A stretch of DNA of 64,000 nt, from positions 9,486,001 to 9,550,000 of the forward strand of contig NW_027488370.1 of the NCBI RefSeq assembly GCF_051014445.1, read 5' to 3'. This document shows positions 61,308 through 64,000 of the stretch, piece by piece (position 1 is the stretch's first letter; the number at the start of each line of letters is the position of its first letter). The position numbers and the translations under genes are program-made. This DNA is from Colletes latitarsis. Its lineage: Eukaryota > Arthropoda > Insecta > Hymenoptera > Colletidae. The notes below the pieces were generated by a model. That model ran no database searches, had not been told where the DNA came from, and saw nothing but the letters and a program-made list of their open reading frames with translations.

Positions 61308-64000
61308 GGATTTGCCCTCATCAGGCTCATACTTTCGCGTTTTTCACATACTTGTTGAACAGATCCTGGGTTTTTCTGGTTTGGATCACGTAGTAATGTG
61401 GTACCACACTGAAACAGACCATTAAACTAGGTTCGGATTAATATTTTTGTGGATAACACATGTTAGGTCTAGGTTAGGTCTGGGATTTGCCCCCATCAGG
61501 GTCATACTTTCGCAGTTTTAACATACATGTTGAACAGATCCCTGGATTTTCCTGGTTTGTATCACGTAGTAATGTGGTACCACTCTCAAACAGTCAACTA
61601 AACCTGGTTTCCACAATATTTTAGAGGATAACACATGTTAGGTCTGGGTTAGGTCCAGGATTTGCCCTCATCAGTCTCATACATTCGCATTCTTCCCATA
61701 CTTCTTGAACAGATCCTGGGTTTTTTCTGGTTTGGATCACATAGTAATGTGGTACCACACTGAAACAGTCAATTAAACCTGGTATCGATCAATATTTTAT
61801 AGGACAACGCAAGTTAGGTCTAGGATAGGTCCGGGATTTGCCCTCATCAGGCTCATATTTTCGCGTTTTTCACATACTTGTTGCACAGACCCCTGGCTTT
61901 TTCTGTTTTGGATCACGTAGTAATGTGGTACCACACTGAAACAGTCGATAAATCCTGGTTTCGATCAATATCTAAGAGGTTAACGCATGTTAGGTCTAGG
62001 TTAGGCCTGGGATTTGCCCTCATCACGGTCATACTTTCGCTGTTTTAACATACATATTGACCTGAGCGAGGGTTTTTTCTGCTTTGGATCACGTAGTAAA
62101 GTGGTACCACACTGAAACAGTCAATTAAACCTGGTTTCGACCAATATTTGAGAGGATAACGCAAGTTAGGTCTGGGATCAGTCCGGGATTTGCCCTCATC
62201 AGGCTCATACTTTCGCGTTTTTCACATACTTGTTGAACAGATCCTGGGTATTTCTGGTTTGGATCACGTAGTAATGTGGTACCACACTGAAACAGACCAT
62301 TAAACTAGGTTTGGATTAATATTTTAGTGGATAACACATGTTAGGTCTAGGTTAGGTCTGGGATTTGCCCCCATCAGGGTCATACTTTCGCAGTTTTAAC
62401 ATACATGTTGAACAGATCCCTGGATTTTCCTGGTTTGGATCACGTAGTAATGTGGTACCACACTCAAACAGTCAACTAAACCTGGTTTCCACAATATTTT
62501 AGAGGATAACACATGTTAGGTCTGGGTTAGGTCCAGGATTTGCCCTCAACAGTCTCATACATTCGCATTCTTCCCATACTTCCTGAACAGATCCTGGGTT
62601 TTTTCTGGTTTGGATCACATAGTAATGTGGTACCACACTGCAACATTCAATTAAACCTGGTATCGATCAATATTTTATAGGACAACGCAAGTTATGTCTG
62701 CGATAGGTCTGGGATTTGCTCTCATCAGGCTCGTACTTTCGCATATTTCTCATACTTGATGGTCAGATTCTGGGCTTTTTCTGGTTTGGATCACGTAGTT
62801 ATGTGGTACCACTCAGAAACAGTGCATTAAACCTGGTTTCGATCAATATTTTAGAGGATAACGCATGTTAGGTCTAGGTTAGGCCAGGGATTTGCCCTCA
62901 TCGGGGTCATCCTTTCGCAGTTTTGACATACATGTTGACCTGAGCGAGTGTTTTTTCTGCTTTGGATCACGTAGCAAAGTGGTACCACACTAAAGCAGTC
63001 AATTAAACCTGGTTTCGATAAATACTTTAGAGGAGAACGCAAGTTATGTCTGCGATAGGTCTGGGATTTGCTCTCATCAGGCTCGTACTTTCGCATATTT
63101 CTCATACTTGATGGTCAGATTCTGGGCTTTTTCTGGTTTGGATCACGTAGTTATGTGGTACCACTCAGAAACAGTGCATTAAACCTGGTTTCGATCAATA
63201 TTTTAGAGGATAACGCATGTTCTGTCTAGGTTGGATCTGGGATTTGCCCTCATCAGACTCATACTTTCGCATTCTTCACATACTTGTTGAGCAGATCCTG
63301 GGATTTTTTCGGGATTGGATCATGTAGTAATGTGGTGCCACACTGAAACAGGCCATTAAACATGGTTTCGATCAATATTTTAGAGGAAAACGCATGTTCG
63401 TTCTGGGATAGGTCTAGGATTTGCCCACATCAGGGTCATATTTTCGCATTTTTCACATACTTGTTGAGCAGATCCTGGGATCTTTTCTGGATTGTATCAC
63501 GTAGCAATGTGGTGCCACACTGAAACAGTCCGTAAACCTGGTTTCGATCAATATTTTAGAGGATAACGCATGTTAGGTCTAGGTTAGTTCTGGGATTTGC
63601 CCACATCAGGGTCGTACTTACACATTTCTCGCATACATGTTGGCCAGATCCTGGGTTTTTTCTGGTTTGGATCACGTAGTAATGTGGTACCACACTGAAA
63701 CAGTCGATTAAACCTGGTTTCGATCAACATTTTAGAGATGATAACGCATGTTAGGTCTTGGTTAGGTCTAGGATTTGCCCTCATCTGGGTCATACTTTCG
63801 CATGTTACTCAAACTTGTTGGCCAGATTCTGGGCTTTCACTGGTCTGGATCACGTAGTAATGTAGTACCACACTGAAACAGTCCATTAAACCTGGTTTCG
63901 ATCCATATTTTAGAGGATGACGCATGTTAGGTCTAGGTTAGGCCAGGGATTTGCCCACATCAGGGTCGTACTTACACATTTTTCGCATACATGTTGGCCA
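61308..64000 (+). repeat. About 49-monomer higher-order repeat, copy 2 (truncated by window)
   Basis: The 2.69 kb to the window end matches 52697-55389. I saw no differences at the positions I compared, including rare marks such as CCTGGTTTGTATCACG, CACAGACCCCTGG and CTTACACATTTCTCGC. The copy must continue past the window if the unit is complete. Confidence 0.8.

Larger units (their letters stand above)
37339..64000 (+). repeat. Satellite block C, about 151 monomers of 176 bp
   Basis: The same satellite resumes after the LTR element in phase and orientation and runs to the window end. Monomer subfamilies seen in block B recur here, for example GTGGGACCACACTG with GCTAATACTTTCGC at 29400-29560 and again at 40340-40480, so the array predates the LTR insertion. 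Higher-order structure becomes very regular from 43250: an 18-monomer unit three times, then an 8611-bp period. Smaller duplications lie near 38461-39704 (offset 704), 41870-42600 (about 3 monomers), 54100-54600 (352) and 55000-55480 (2 monomers). No genes were found. Confidence 0.95.

Overview
The window is eukaryotic heterochromatin, most likely from an arthropod and probably an insect. About 54.8 kb of the 64 kb is one tandem satellite with a monomer of about 176 bp. All monomers lie in the same orientation. Two retroelements interrupt the array. No host protein-coding gene, tRNA or rRNA was found. Three things point to an insect: short TTAGG motifs (the insect telomere pentamer) inside the satellite monomer, an R1-clade non-LTR retrotransposon, and a Ty3/gypsy-type gag. 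The very GC-rich coding style of the R1-type element made me think of Hymenoptera, but that is only a guess.

Layout. 1-7255: satellite block A, about 41 monomers, a mosaic of displaced multi-monomer duplications. 7256-13230: a full-length R1-clade element on the + strand, with a structured 5' UTR, ORF1, ORF2, a hairpin-packed 3' UTR and a 30-base A tail, flanked by a 14-bp target-site duplication inside one monomer. 13231-34153: satellite block B, about 119 monomers, including a 14-monomer unit (2463 bp) in two tandem copies. 34154-37338: a 3185-bp LTR retrotransposon on the - strand with 312-bp LTRs, a primer-binding site, a polypurine tract and a gag gene but no recognisable pol, flanked by a 4-bp duplication. 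37339-64000: satellite block C, about 151 monomers, with an 18-monomer unit (3170 bp) in three near-identical tandem copies and an 8611-bp period (about 49 monomers) whose second copy runs off the window.

How the parts relate. In the R1-type element, ORF1 (nucleic-acid binding, three zinc knuckles) and ORF2 (endonuclease plus reverse transcriptase) meet at a TAATG stop/start overlap, the arrangement known for translational coupling in the SART1 telomeric element. In this copy ORF1 carries an in-frame TAG 38 codons before that junction, and ORF2 is shifted by one base in a G8 run, so the copy is probably inactive or the breaks are sequencing errors. The LTR element looks like a non-autonomous, gag-only element that would need pol functions in trans. 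Its two LTRs differ at one visible position, so it inserted recently. The satellite continues in phase across both insertions, so it is older than both.
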